From Prosthecobacter algae (GTDB lineage Bacteria; Verrucomicrobiota; Verrucomicrobiia; Verrucomicrobiales; Verrucomicrobiaceae), in NCBI RefSeq assembly GCF_039542385.1, contig NZ_BAABIA010000003.1, positions 496,001 through 560,000 on the forward strand: a stretch of DNA of 64,000 bases. Direction: 5' to 3'. A model generated the notes under the pieces. The model was not told the origin of the DNA, did not search any database, and saw only the letters and a program-made list of their open reading frames with translations. Both the position numbers and the translations under genes were made by a program. Each line of letters begins with the position of its first letter. Position 1 is the stretch's first letter. Positions 18,401-33,400 of the stretch are shown here, piece by piece.

Positions 18401-21400
18401 AGCCAGTTTGTTGGCCTGGTTGTGATTGGATGTGGGTTCTTCCACAAACACTGGGCGGTTGATTGACTGGATGTCCACATCGGCTTCCACCACCATCAAG
18501 ATGCCATGCTCATTAAAGAGGCTGACATCCCAGAGCAAGTTGCCGCCAAGAGCGAACAGGATGAGATCCAGACCCGCGAGATCTGCGCCGGTTTCCCCAC
18601 CTTTGCGGGTTTCTGAACCGACATTGATAATTCCAGCGTAGCTGGCGCCTTTGATCAGGCGGAAGATGTCCCCTGCCTTCGGGGTGTAACCATCATTCTG
18701 AAGTGTGATGGTCGAGCCCGCACCCCAGTTGATTTGGCCGGTGGCCACCAGCATGTCATGCTGGGAAGTGGTAACGAGGTTATCCAAGGCCGAGGAGAAT
18801 TCGTCGCTGGTGACAGTGTTCTTCCAGAAGCCATAATTGTCATCCGAGACCGTGAGGGCGTTCGGATTGTTGTAGGAGGCATTGCGCAACTGGAGCAGCG
18901 TATTGGACCCACCGCTGAAGATAGCATTGCCGCTGACGGAGAGGGTGCCGATGGCCTTGCCGCCATTGTCACCTGGGCTGAGGGTGGCACCCGAGTTCAG
19001 GGTAAGCCCGCCCTGAACGATGCCTGTGCCTGCGATGGTGGCACCACTCATCACGGTGGTCTTCAGCAGAGTGTTGGTTCCATTTGGGCTGACACCCGTA
19101 TCACCGATGCCATTGCGGCCAACCTGGAGAATGCCGCCCAGAACTTCCGTGGCACCGGAGTAGTCATTGTCCAGAGTCAGCGTAGCCCAGCCGTTGCCAG
19201 CCTTAGTCAGGCTGAGTGAGGCGCTCTTCTGCTCTGTGTTTGCACCTGGGGCAAAGAACTGGCTGTTGAGCGTGCCATCGCGGAAGAAAGCATCCCAAGA
19301 AGCCTCATAGGTGACCGGGGTGGACTGGGCGATGGTCAGCGTGGCGGCCGTGGAGGCGGCGTTTTCGATGATTTCGGAGCTGCCGACGTTCGTGGAGGAA
19401 ATCGTGCCTGCTTCGCCATAGAAGGCCCCGTTGCCCCCCTGGGTGGTGAGGCTGCCGATGGTGACATTCTGCCCACCCGCCTGGAGGATGGAGTTGAAAT
19501 TCATCGTCACGTCATTGGCCGCTGTCAGAGCCTTCGCGTTGCCCAGGCGGAGGACAGCCGTGGTGTCATGATTGTAAACCTGATTGGTGCCGATAGTGAT
19601 ATCGCCCGTCCATTCGCTGTTGTCGCCATTGAGCACGACGTAACCGACGCTGCGACCATTAGGAGGCGGATTGTTGTTGTTGAGGGTGCCGTCAGCATCA
19701 TCCGTCTGCACCACAAGATTACCGCTGGTGGTGGTGCCATCGCGGAAGCTGCCATTGAAGTTCACGTAGGACTGCTCACCGCCGACGGCGACGTTGGTAT
19801 CGCGGATCAGCAGGATGAGGCTGTCATTGAGGGTGATGTCACCGTTGTAGCTGACCTTGTTTCCATTGGCGATGCCATCAATGCCGAGGCGTTTGGTCTG
19901 CGCTGGGTTGTAAACCACGTTGATGTCGTGGTTGATATCGAACTCAAAGCCCTGGTTGTTTGTGTCCGGGCTGAGGATGAGGAGTTCGGCAGTGCCCTGG
20001 CGGTCGTCACTGCCGAGGGTGATGGTCTTGCCGGAAGCGTAACCGGAGCCAAGCACGTCGGCCTGGTTGGCGGCGTAAACGAGGCCCTGTTTGATCACCA
20101 GGTTGCCCGTCCAATCAGGAACGTTGGCGCGGAACTCCATGCGGCCCTGGCCGTCTTTGACAATGTCGCCCGAGCCCGTGAGGTAGCCAGCGCCGTTGTT
20201 CAGACGCAGGACGGCATTGGGGACGACATCGAAGGTGGTAGTGCCCTTGATATCAAGGATGCCGTTGAGGTTCAGCGGACGGCGGTTGCCGAGATTGAAC
20301 TGCTGGCCATTGAGGGTATTTGCAAAAATGCCATTGATGTCGATGAGGCCGCCGTAGGTGAAAGTGTTTCCGCCTTCAAAGGTGAAGAACTCGTCCATCG
20401 TCCAGTCGCCACCGTTGTTGCCATTGCCCAGGAAGAGCTGGATGTTGGTGCCCGAACGAAGGATGGTGCCATCGGCCCAGGAACGGTTGGAGCCCAGCAC
20501 GGAGGTGGTGCCAGCGTTGTTGTTGCCTGCGTCAGACATCAGGATCAGGCTGCCCTGGCGCACATCCATCAGCCCCTGGAAGTTGCTGTTGTTGCCCAGC
20601 AGGGTGAGGGAGCCAGCGCCCATTTTGATAAGATCGCCCCGGAAGATTTCTTGGGAAACCAGAGAGGATTGGGCGCTGTTCAGGGCATTGCCGATGACGA
20701 GATTGCCCGTGGAATTGACCACATCAATGACTCCACCGCCGCCATGAAGGGCGACGCCACGGTTGTCGAGGCTGCCCGTGCCACCCGTCCAGCGGAGGGT
20801 GCCGCCATTCAGGGTGAGCTGGCTGTTGGCAAAGTTGGTCGGATTTTGACCGAGGGCGAGGGTATCGGAAATTTCCAGCACCGCACCGGTTACGAAGGTC
20901 TTGCCCGTGTAGGTGTTGTTGCCCGTGAGCTTTACAACTCCGGTGGTGCCGAACTGATCTGGAGAAGTGGTGGCTGGACCCGCGACCGTCAGGCTGCTGT
21001 TGCCCGTGATGGTGGAGCCGATGGTCAGCGTGCCTTTGCCATACTGATGAACGATGATTTCAGGCGTGCTGGTGACGATGGGCACGGAGGCGCTCGTCAC
21101 GGTGGCATTGGCGGAGATCGTGATTGAGTTGCCATTGATGGCGGTGATGAAGGCTCCAGCAGGAATCCCATTGCCTGTGACAGGCATGCCCACCACCAGG
21201 TTTGCTGTGGAGGAAACGTTGGTGATGACGTTGCTGTTCACCGTGGTGCCGCCCGTGTAGCTGGTGCTGAAGGCGGCGATGGAGCCGCCATTGATGGTCT
21301 TGTTCGCAGCTCCGGTGTTGCTGCTAACGAGGATGCCGCCGGCTACGCCGTCGCCCGAGAGCGTCAGGGTCTGCCCACTGCCGATAGTGACGAGGCTGTC

Positions 21401-24400
21401 TGCCATCGTATCAAAACGGACCGTGTTGAGGATCTTGCTACCCGTGAGGCTGCCATAGAAGCCGACACCGCCGTTTTCAGAAACATCCATGCCTGTATTC
21501 CAGGCGCTGACGTCATTCAGATACTCCCCAGCCACGCGGCTGATGGCCTTGACACGGTTGGAGGCACCAGCATCGGCCATGGCGAAGTCGAGGGCCTCGC
21601 GGGCCGTGTTGCCGTAGGTGGCCCAGGAGATAATGCGGTTCTTGACGGCGGCATTCGTGAAGTTGTTGAAATTCAGGGAAATGATGCCGTTGCCATTGCC
21701 AGTGATGGCCTCCACAAAGTTCACAGTCGAACCTATGTCGCGGGTGAGGTTGGAGCGGTTGTTGTTCGCATTCGCGTTACCCACGTTCACCGTCATGCTG
21801 CGGGTGCTGCGGCCTTCGGCAATAAGTTCCGTGGTGCCTGCGCGAAGCTGAAGCACGCGGTTGGTATTGCTGGTGACGGCATAATTGACGGTGCTGTTGG
21901 CCGCCAGATTCGCCAGGGCATGCACAACACCGCCGCTGAAGCGTGCGTTATCTGCACCCACTCGGGCGACGTTCTGACCGCTGTGATCCAGCACCAGCCT
22001 GCCACCGGCGATTTCAAAGCTGGCATCCGAGGCCGTTGCATTGGTGGAACTCTGCAGAATGACGGTGCCACGGCCCACTTTCATGAAGCCTAGGTTGTCT
22101 GGGAAGGTTCCAGGGTTGTTTATCAGACGTTGGTCAAAGACCACCGTGCCACCTGCATTGGCATAGAGGCGCACAGCCGTGCCGCCAATGGAGAGGGTGC
22201 CAGTGGCGGTGGAACTGCCGAAACGAACCTCACCCGACTCGTTTGTGCCACCGATCCATTTGATCCCTGAACCCGCCGTGCTCCAGGAGGCCATGTTGAA
22301 AATCTGGCCTGGCTTGGTCATCAAGAGGGAGCTCTGAGAATTGTTGGCGTTGCCCAGAATAAAGCCCTGCTGGCTGGTGCTGCCGTTGGTCGCAAAGGAA
22401 GTGGTGGTGGAGTCCGCATTCGGGATCTTGGAGATGGCGGTGTCTGTCCAGAAACCACTGCCGTCGCGGGCCGGATCGTTCGGATCGTAATTCACGATCA
22501 TGTTGCCCTGGATCACCGTCAGACGACCAGCGGCGTTGTACTGCTTATCATAGACGAAATTCCCTTCCGTCGTCCCGGCGAGTTGCACGCGAAGCACTTC
22601 GTTTTCATTGGTGCGCACGCCCGCCACGGTCGGCAGGGTGGAAATGCGGTCGGCGATAGGCACCGCATTGCCATTGACATCTCCACGGTCACCAAACTGG
22701 CCACGGAAGATCATGGTGTTGCTGCCGCCCATCTCAAACTGGACAAGACGGGGGTCAATCGCGGAGACGTCACTGGTGACAGCGGTGGAGCCACCATAGA
22801 TGTTGCCATTGATGATGGCGGTGGCCGAGCCGTCGGTGCGCACCAGCGGGGCGAAGAGGACCTGGCCTGCGGCGTCCACGTTATCAATGACCAGATTAGT
22901 GTACCAGTTGGTCAGGTCGTTATCGACACGCATGACGTACTGGTTGGCCTGAAGAGCCTTGACCAGGATGTTCTCATAAGCTGTGGGGGTGCCCACCTGG
23001 AGACCGCCGCCCGTGTTCAGGGAGCCGTTTCCTTCGATGACCACACCGTTCCCCGCGCCACCTGCGCCGAGGCCCTGACGGCCACTGCGGAGGAAGAGGG
23101 TGCCGTTGTTGATGGTGGTGACACCTGAGTAAGTATTGCTGCCATCCAGCACGACCTGGGCGATGCCCGTCTTCAGGAGACCGCCTGTGCCCGCGATGGT
23201 GGAGCGGATTTCGAAGTTGGCCGTGGCCACGATACCGTCCGAGGTGCGGATCATGGCGTTCTGGTTGTTGATGATCGCTTCACGATTGCCAAAATTCAGC
23301 GTGCCACCGGCGATAATGGTCGCCAGGTTGCTGCTGTTTCCTGTGGTGAAGGAAGCGCTGCTGATCATGCCAGAATTGATGGTCAGCGTGCCATCCACAT
23401 ACATCTGGATGGGGTTGCCATCCACGTAGCTGGTGAGGGTGGTGCGGTCGTTGATGGGGGCGGTGGCTCCATCGCCATTGTTATCAGCCAGGGCACCGAA
23501 ACGCAGGGCATTGATGGCCGTGTTGTCACGCACGATGGTGAACGCATCGGAAAGGTTGACGTTTTTGCCAGCAGCACCGCCTGCGACATTGTCAATCAGC
23601 CCATTGGCAGGCACGTAGTATTCGGAGTCATCGAGCGGACGCAGAATTTTCGTGGCCGCGTCATAGGTCATGAAGTGGGATGCGGTGATGAACTGCTGGT
23701 TGCGGCCCTGGTTGAGGTAATCCGAAGCACCGCCGTTGTTGAAGCTCAGGAGACGGATGTCGCTGAGGTATTCATGCGGCATGATGCCGCCCAGCAGGCC
23801 GATGATGACACTCTTGTCCGTGGTGCCGACACCGTTGCCCACCTGGGTGAGGCCGCCAATGTTATTCAACGTGATGCGGACGCTTTCAGGAGTGCTGGTG
23901 GTGCCGAACTTCGAGGTGGAATCAAGGTTGTTGAACTGAAGAACGGAACCGGCACTGCGGCTGATTTCGCCAATGGTCAGCGAGATGGCCGTATTGGCAC
24001 CATCCGTGGGCATGATGTCGAGGATGTTGGTGCCCGAGTTGACATTGATGCGTGCGCCGCCCGTCGTGGCCAGGGACTCACTATTGTTGGTGGTACCACC
24101 GATGATCTTCAGCCAGCCATGATCGAAGTTGATGCTGGCGGCGTCATTGATGCGGTCATTGTTGTTGCCGCCCACCACACCTGCGCCGCTGCTGGCATCC
24201 AGGCGGTTGGTGTTGTCGAGCGTGATCAGACCACGACGCTGAAGGTTGATGCTGTTCGTGCCGGAAAGACGGCCATTGGAACCGGAGAGCGTGACACCCC
24301 ACTCAGCCCAGGCTTCAGCATCCCCCAGGGTCTGGTAGTCCACCCCGTTGATGTTGGTCAGATTGTCCTGCCAGGCCACAGCCGCTGTGATGAAACGCAG

Positions 24401-27400
24401 GACATTGACACTGCCGGTGAAGGTGTTGTTGCCCGTGAGGCGCAGTTCACGTGCCCCGGTTTTGGTGAAGCCGCCGGAGCCAACGATCTGGCCATTGACC
24501 ACCAGCTTGGACTGGATGGTGCCGGTGAGGTTGCCCTGCTCTCCCAGCGTCTGCTGAATGGCGCTGCCATCAATGTGGAACACGTTGCGGTCCGCATCGC
24601 CGAGGAGATTGATCTGGCCGGTGAGGTAGGTGCGGGGGTTCGGGATGGTGGCATCGTTGCCCACGTCAATGTAGTTTACACCCTGGTTGGATTTAGCGCG
24701 CACGCCGTCCATGGTGATGTTGACGCTGTGGCTGGTGTTCCAGCTACGATAAAAGTTCAGACGTGCGCCGATGTTTGGGCCGACTCCGAGGGTGGAGTTG
24801 GTATGGTCGGCCAGAGTGGCGCCGCCATAACCAATGGTGATGCCATTGGTGATGTTGGCGTTGGTAAGGCCATTGAAGGTGGCATCGGAGCCTGCCTCTT
24901 CCTCGATGCGGAAGGTGCTCTCACGGATGTCGATGGAGCTCAGCGGGCTGTTGAATTTAGGATCGCGGAAGGTGACACCGACACCGTTGGCATCGTTGGC
25001 AGTGGAGCTGCCGACGATGGTCAGGTTGGCATTGTTGCCTTCGATCACGGCTTCCACCCGGGTGAGGTTACCTGGCAGGTTGGAGCCGACATTGGGATTG
25101 ATGTCGAACGGAGCCACGACGAGCCTGGAACTGTTGACAAAACCGCCACCGCTCAAGGTGGTGTTGCCCTCGAAAACCACGCTGGAGACGACCCCGAGGC
25201 CACTGGTATTTTTCAGGGCACCCACGTTGTTGACGCCAGAACCACTGACGCGGATGACTTCGCGAGAGGTGGTAGGATCATCCGCGTAATTGAGAGAGTT
25301 GCCGCGAAGGTCAATGGTGGCACCGGACTGGACGATGGTTTCATTGCCCAGCCCTGTGGCTCCCAAAGCGCGGGCGTTGCCGACGCGGAGCTCACCCGCA
25401 GCGACGATGATCTGACCCATCAAAAGTGGGTTGGAATTCGGCGTGGTGGAACCGGCGGCGGCCCCATCCAGGAATCCGACCATCTGGTTGGCGCTGAGAG
25501 TCAGGATGCCGTTGCCAGACTTGGTGAAGCCATTGGTCGTGCGGATAGGCGCGCTGATAGTCAGTGCCTGAGTGGTGCCCACATTGAAGTTCACACCCGC
25601 TGTCGTGGTGTTTTGCAGCGTCATCACCCCAGAGATGGTGGCATTGGAATTGGTGGCACCGTTGTTGGTGACGGTGAAAAGAGCACCCTGCTTCAGAACA
25701 ATGCGGTCTGCGAAGTTCTGCCCGGAACCATTGATGTCCAGACGACCGCCTGCCTCAATGGTGGTGATACCACGGATGCTGCCGAGGGCGTTGTTGTTGC
25801 CACGGATGCGGAGGGTACCGCCCTGGACCAGGATGTCGCCCACCCAGTTGCCACTGTCTCCCGACAGGGTGAAGATGGACTGGTTGGTAGCTGCCAGATG
25901 CAGGAGGCCACCGCCATTGAGAGCACCCGCAGCAAACTCAAGACTGGAGTTGGCCACGTTCAGGCGCAGGGTGGTGCCGTCGGCCATGCTGATGGGGTTG
26001 CTTCCGTTCCCCAGACGTGCGGCACTGGTGGCAGCGGTGCCGTCACCAATCTGGACCACGCCTTCCTGGATGTTCAGTCGGCCCGTGTAAGTATTGGCCG
26101 CATTCAGCACCAGGAGTCCTGCACCGGTTTTGGTCAGGGCCTGGGCATTGGTATTGTTCGCGATGATAGCATTGATGCTCAGCGAGCCAGAACCATGGTG
26201 ATGAATGATGGTGTCCAGGTTCCCCGTATTGGCCGAACGGCGTAGGGTGCCAGCAGAGCCAGCGATGACGATGTCATCCGTGACGTTTTTGGTCACCAAG
26301 ATACCGCCTGTTTCGAGGGAGAGGATGCCCGCCAAGTTCAGGGTGGTGACGCCGCCGTTGTTGGTATTGAAACGCACGGTGTGCGTTACCGCATTGGCCG
26401 CTGCATTCACCGAAGCGGAGGTGATGTCGGTATTGGCATTCGCCGCAAAGGAATTCGCGGTGTAGGTGCTGAGCGCATTGATGGCGATGTTTGTCCCCGA
26501 AGCGGCCGAGACAGCCCAGTTGGTGCGGTCAATGGTGGCATAGGCCCCGCTGGCGGTGTTGGTGCCAGTATTGGCCAGGATGCCGCCCGAGGTATTGACC
26601 GTATTGGTGGTGGCGATGCCAGCCGCGCTGAAGTCAATGGTGCCATATTCATTGACGCCGTTAGCAACAGCACGGGTGATCGTGCCCATCTGCAGCACCG
26701 AGGAGCCGCCATTGCGGATGACTCGGTTGGCCCCGTTGTTCAGGGTGGTCGCGGAGACGATTTCCGTGTGGCTGCCGCCAGAAAGGACCACGGTGCCGCC
26801 TGCAAACGCAGGCTGGTAAGTCTGGCCGCCGACGTCGTTGTCAGCCCCAAGACCCGTGGTGATGCCTGCACCTGCGCCAGAGAAGCCCAGTTCCAGAGCG
26901 GCACCATCGGCCAGCTTGCTGGTATTGGTGCCACCAGCGGTGGTGTCATAGTTCAAAACGATGCTCCCACCAGCCACGTTGGTGATGCCGGTGAAGGTGT
27001 TGCTGCCGCTGAGGGTGAGGGTGCCGCGGTCAAACTTGATGAGGCGGGAAGTGCCGACGCTGCCGCTGATGATGCCCGTGATGTTCAGGGAGGCACCTTC
27101 ATCGACGCCCAGACGGAAGTTGGCATTGGAGCCGCCAAAGACCAGGCCGCCGGCCCAGGTATTGGCTCCGGTGGATGCGACCAAAGTGCCGTCACTGACG
27201 GTATTGGTCAGGGTCTGATTCATCGTCAACCCGCCACGAAGCTGGAGACCTGTGCCCGCGCCGCCAGCCAGGGAAATGGCACCGGTGCCAAGAGCGCCTG
27301 CATTGGAAATGGCCAGGGTACCGCCGCTGATGGTGGTGGTACCAGAGTAAGTATTGGCGTTGTTCAGAACCCACATGCCGCCATCCGCCTTGGTCAGGGA

Positions 27401-30400
27401 GGTGATGCCTGTTCCATTGTTGGAAATCAGCGGGGCAAAGGTGTTTTCAGAAACGGTACCACCGCGCAGAGTCAATGTCTGGTTGGTATTGGAGGTGAGG
27501 AAGGCGATGGCCCCCGTGTTGGTAAAGTTCATCGCAGGTGCAAAGTCGCCAAACACCTGTCCGTCTGCCCAGATGCCGCCCGCGCCTGCCCCTGCGCCCA
27601 ACGTGAAGAGGCGATCGGTGGTTCCGTCCAAATCTCTGACGCCCAGCCAGCGCAAGCCGCCGCCGCCCGTGCCGGAATCCAGGATCAGATTCGAAGCCTC
27701 ATTCGAGGAAGCGCCAATGCCGCTAGCCTGGCCACCGTTGGCCAGATGCAAAACGTTGATGCGGTTGATGACCGGGTTGGTGGTGTTCGTCATCACCCGG
27801 GTCGGCCCCGTGTAGGTGTTCCGGTTGGTGAAGGTCATGTCACGCGCATTGGTGTCATTGTTGGTGCGGACGATGCCGCCGCCACCCGTGACGATCCCGT
27901 TGAAAGTGTTGGAGGCCGCACGAAGGGTGAGCGCCTGGCCGCTGGCGATGTCCACCGTGGTACCGATGGTGCCCTGGAGGGAACCGATGGTTTCCGACTG
28001 ATACACTCGCAGGGTGGAGCCACCGACAGAGGAGTTGTCAGACCCAGCGTTGGAAAGGTTGATGAGGCCGTTGTCGAAGATGGCGAGACCACCGTTGATT
28101 TCGAGCGTGCCACGGGCCACCGTGGTGGTGCCTTCGTAGGTGTTGGCACCTGTCAGTCTCCAGGTTCCAGGGCCTTCCTTGAGAATGCCTACCGAATTGC
28201 CTGTGCTGAGAGTGTCAGAAATGACCCCGTTGATGGTGTTGGCCCCGGTGTTGGTGCCATCCAGAATCCAGTTACGGCCGCCATCATTACCGGCTTTAAA
28301 AGTGCCATTAAAGACGAGGACCTTGTTGCCATTGTTGACCAACTCGCCGTTGCCCGGGTTGTTGGTGCTGTTGTAAGGCTGGATAAAGGTGATCAGGCTG
28401 CTAAAGGTGGCCGTGCCTGCATTAGGGTCGTTAAAGACGATGGTACCCGTAGAGCCAAGGCCCGAGGCGGCACCCAGGTTATCACCGCCGCTGAACACAT
28501 CGAATTTACGACCGTCAAAATTCCCCGTGCCGAGCGAGATCTCGCGAGTGGCGGTCAGGTCGCCGAACACACTGCTGGTGCCAGTGCCGTTGCCTAAGTT
28601 GCCAGCCAGTTCCAGCACACCCAAGTCCACGGTGACATTGCCACTGAAGTTGTTCGTGCCATTGGTCAGGATCCAGCGGCCGAGGCCATACATATCGTTG
28701 TTCCCAGTGCCTGAGCCCAAGAAAACAGCCGGGTTAATGACGAGTGACAGCACGCTGCCTGCCTCATCAATCTGGCCATTGACGGTGTTGCCAATCGTCT
28801 GGCCATGCAGGATCAAGGTCTTGTTTCCTGGGTTGGTAATGGTGATGGGGCCATCCAGGATGAGGGCGCTTTTGCCGCTGCCGGCGATGCGCACGGTGCC
28901 TGCACCGCCGGTGAGGTTGATGCCACGGTCCGTGGTTTCACCCAGGCCCATGTATTCAAGACGAGTATCACCCGTGCCGTTGAGAACGCCGAGGTTGATG
29001 TTGTAGTTGGTGCCCAGGGAACTCACCATGCCGGTCATCGGCAGGCTGTTGACACGGACGGTCGTGACCTGGTTGGTGCTGCCGATATTGGCAGGGGTAT
29101 TGAGGTCGTTGGTGCCGAAGAGTCCCACCCAGGCGGTGCCGCCATTGGCGCTGATGTTCAGAGTCCCCTCACCCGTGATGTCACCAAAATTGCCCACTGT
29201 CACCGCATCATCAAGCGTGAGGGTGGCACCATTATTCAGACGGATGAGAGATCCGCGCATGGTGGAGATGAGACCGGTGGTTTCATCATAGTTGAAGTGG
29301 ATCTGAGCGCTCCGGCTCAGGTAGAAGTCGTTGTCGTCGTTGAGACCCTGACTGGCACTGTTGTCCACGATCAGCGTGCCCTTCTTGATGTAGTTGCTGC
29401 TATTGAAGGTGTTGATGCCCTTCAGAGTGATGCTGCCAGCGCTGCGGAAGGTATAAACACCACCACCGCCGAGGGCTCCCCAGAGTTCCTGGTTGAGCTC
29501 TTCATTCAGGTTGGCGAACACCATGTTGCCATTGTTGTTGATGTTGATGCTGTTGTTTTCACCGTTCTGGATTAAGCCGCTGAGCACCAGCTTGCCGCCG
29601 CCTTCGGTCTGGAGGACTGAGCGCTGATCCGCAATGCCGTGCTGGCCGGCGGTAATCGTCCCGGTGAGCTGCAAGGAACCCAGGCTGAAACGGTTCAGGC
29701 CCGCATTCCGCAAAGAGGTCCCTTCCAAATAAGGATTGAGGGTGATGTTGTTGGCCAGGGTGACGCTCTTGAGCAATTGGTAGCGCAGCCAGCTTTCACC
29801 ACCGTTGCCAGCCTGAATGGTGACGTCCCCTGTGCCGATGGAGCCTGTGTAGGTATCGGCACCCACCCGCAGGGTGGCAAAGAGGTTTTGAATGCCCACG
29901 GCCCCTTGGCCACCGATGGTGGTGGTGCCGGTGTAGTCATTGTCCCTCGTCATCACGATGGTGTTGCGCGCCTGGATGTAATTACCGGAGCCGGTAATTT
30001 TGGCCCCTAGGACGAGCTGGGCATTGCTGGTGTTGGTAATGACCGAGGTGTTGTTTCCGGTCGTGATGACACCGCGACCCACAGAGCCATTCGTGTTGTT
30101 GCCAATTTGCAGGGAGGTGCGGCTGCCGAGAGTGATATCGCCAATCTGGTTGTTGGGATTGGTCAGGATGATTCTCCCCCCGCTGAGTCCGTTGCCAGCC
30201 GTGGTGATCGTCGCATTTGGATAAGTGGTCACAGGTCCAGCCAGGATGAGGTCCACCCCCGTGCTCGGGGCCTCCAGAGTGCTGCTGGTGGTCACGGTAA
30301 GCGGGCCGGAGAGTGTGGAAGCCCCCACTGCGGCAGCCAGGGTGCCACCATTGAGAACCACGCTTTCGAGGGAATTGACGCCGCGCAGTTCGAGAATGCC

Positions 30401-33400
30401 TGCGGCTGCCACACTGGTGAGACCGGCCGTGGAGCCGAGACCGCGATCGGTGCCGACAGAGAGCCTGCCAGCAAGCACCTGAGTGGGCCCGGTGTAGCTG
30501 CTATTGGAACCACGCAGAGTCACGGAACCAACGTTCAACTTGCGGATGACGCCCGAACCGATGATGTCATTGTTGACTTCATAAATATCGTTTGCCCCAC
30601 CCCGGTTGAATGAAAGGTAACCGAAGTTTTGGATGGCGAAGCTGCCGCTAGGGTTGCCCAGGCTGCCTCTGCTCTGGGAGGGGCCAGGAGGAGAGTCGCC
30701 GAGTTCAAGAACACCTCCGAGGATGCTGGTCTGGCCATTGTAGCCGTTGAGCTTGGTGAGAATCAGCTTGCCCTGACCGACCTTGGTGAGGCGGGTTGCC
30801 TGGCCATTGTCCACGATGGGCACATCAATGGTGAGGGTGCCGCGGGTATTGTGCTGATGAACGATCAATTCACGCCGCACCTGGTTGCCAGAATCGCCGC
30901 CGGTAATGGAGAAGCCTTCTTCAAAGCTGCTGATGCGGAGATTGTTGGAACCCACGTTCGGAGTCACCAGCAGACCGCCCGACTGAATGCGGGTGGAGTT
31001 TTCAAGAAGGAGATTCACCGCCGTTGGATTGTTGAAGCGGATGGAGCCCGCATTTCCAGGAAGGAACAGGTCGCCAGAGCCAACGATGTCCAAATTGTTG
31101 TTCGAGGCCTGTTCAAGGTCGGTGGTGAAGGCGGTAAAGCCGTTGACGGCGACGCCCGCCCCATTGGATTTGGCCCAGGAAACGACCGGATTACCGTCGC
31201 CATCCACAGCATGGTAGGTGGCGTAACCGCCCAAGATGCCGTTGACGTTTGCAGCCGAGGTGGAGACAGAGGCACCGCGGATCTGAAGAACCCCACCGCC
31301 GGATCCTGGATTGATCCCACTAGGAAGTGTGGTTGTATCGCGGGTGATATTGTTGAGCTGCAGCATGGCATTGGGGCCAGTGCCGATCTGCGTGGAGATG
31401 GTCGTCACACCGGTGCGGATGCTGGTGTTGGCGATGGTCTGCCCGGCAGACCCGCTGAGGTAGATGTTACCGCCATTGAGGACGAGCGGGCCTGCGATGA
31501 TTTGGGGCGCTGTGCTGCCATAATCCAGGTACAAAGAGGACCCGGTATTGAGAGTCGTGTTGCCCAGATAGCTTTGGGCGGTGGTGAGCCGGATGCTGCC
31601 GCCGGTAGCCAGTGTGAGGCCGCCGAATCCCGTGATGTTACCCGTCCAGGGATTGCTGGCCACGCCACCTGCGGGAGCGGCACTGATGGTGAGGGTGCGA
31701 TCGAGGTTGATGGTCACGTTGCCATTGCCAGAAAGGGAGCCGATGACATCCGACTCCTGAGCCACCAGGACACCGGTGTTGTTGACTTTGACATTGACGG
31801 CGTCGCCCAGGGTGCCAGCGGCCCGATCCAGAGTGACTTTGCCACCCAGGACATTGAAGGAACCCGTTTGGGTGAGGTTGCTGTCACCGGTGAGTCTCCA
31901 CCCATCCGTTTCGCCCACTGGGTCAAGGGTAGAGAGGACATTGACTTCGCCGGGGCCATCGAAGGTACCGTTGAAGGTGCTGGAGATGTCTGTGCCGAAG
32001 GCGTTGAGCGTTAGGCTGCCACCACGGAGGAACACGGTGCGGGAACCCACTTCAAAGGCTGAAGAAAGAGAAGAAACGGTCTGGCTGGCTCCATTGAGGT
32101 CAAAGGCCACGTTGCGGGCGGTGCCGTCGTTGCCAGCAGTCAGCCGAAGCCGAGTGGTCTCAGGCAGGCTGCCGAAGCCGCTGGAGGCCAGGATGCCAAC
32201 GCCGGAGCTGGTGCCATAAGCCCCCAGGCGCATGACGCTGTTGGTATTGTTACCGGAGGCAGCCACGATGTTGGTAGAGCCCGTGTAGGTGTTGTCGCCC
32301 AGCAGTTCGATGATGTTGGGGCCTTCTTTGGTAATGTTCCCATCTCCCTTGATGGCACCACCGTAACGGAGGACGGTATTTACAGCCGTGCTGCTCAGCG
32401 TGAGAGTGGGAAGGTTGGAATCACTGGTTACGAGATCCACCAAGCGGACTTCACCGTCGGTGCCGCTGAGGTAGGCACCACCGAGAGCGCCCAAGACGCC
32501 GTTGGCATAAGTAGTGACCGCACCACGGCCACCGCCGACGAGGGAGACGACCGATTGGGAAATATCGGTCGCAAGTTCCAGATAAGCACCCGGCTTATTG
32601 CTGATGGCGAGACGGGTACCGGAGTTCAGTCCTTGAGCCCCCGTGACGGACAAGCCGCCCGACTCCACTCTCACAGTGCCTTGCATGACCCCTGGGCGAT
32701 CACTTTGCCAAGTGAGGGTGCCGTTGCCCTCTTTGACAAACACAGAAGTCGCACCGCCCAAAATGCTGCCTTTGTAGGTGGTGGTGGCATCGTTTCCACC
32801 CACGGCCAGGAGCATGTGAGTGGTTTCACCCGAAAGGTTGATCGTCGAGTGAGGCAAATCGGTGTTCAGGTTGCTGACACCGCCACCGATGGAGCCGATA
32901 CGCTCGAAAAGCAGGGCCGAAGCCACGTTGTTGGTGAAGTCGAGAGTGGTGGAGAGGGTGTCGCTGAAGACCAAGGAAGCCTCGTCATCAATGATGTTCT
33001 GGGTCCAGTTGCGGCCGCCGGAAGTGACGCCGCCAACCTGGAGGGAACCTTCGGCGATGGTCATGGTGCCACTGAGGGTGTTGTTACCTGAAAGGACGGT
33101 ACGACCTGCACCTGTTTTGGTCCAGTTGCCCTCGCCCTCAAGTGTGCCAGACATTTCCCCGACGGTGCCGAAGGTGAGAGGGATATTCGTAAAATCTCCG
33201 CCAATCGTTTTGTTCACCAGGATCTGATTGCCCGCGAGCACCTGGGTGATGTAAACGCCCGTAAGGCCGGGAATAGTGACAGACATGCCAGGGCGGAGAT
33301 TGGCCGCTGCATTGATGTTGGTGAGTTCGATGACACGGGTTTCCGCATCCAAAGTCCCAGAATGGACGACGCTGCCGGTAGCCGTCTGCGTCGTGGTGAG

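Noticed and set aside
19568..28597. Long forward open frames (519, 856 and 738 codons) opposite the giant gene
   Set aside because: They lie antisense to a clearly coding repeat gene and mirror its codon bias. Their translations are Gly/Ala/Val/Asp-rich without recognisable domains.
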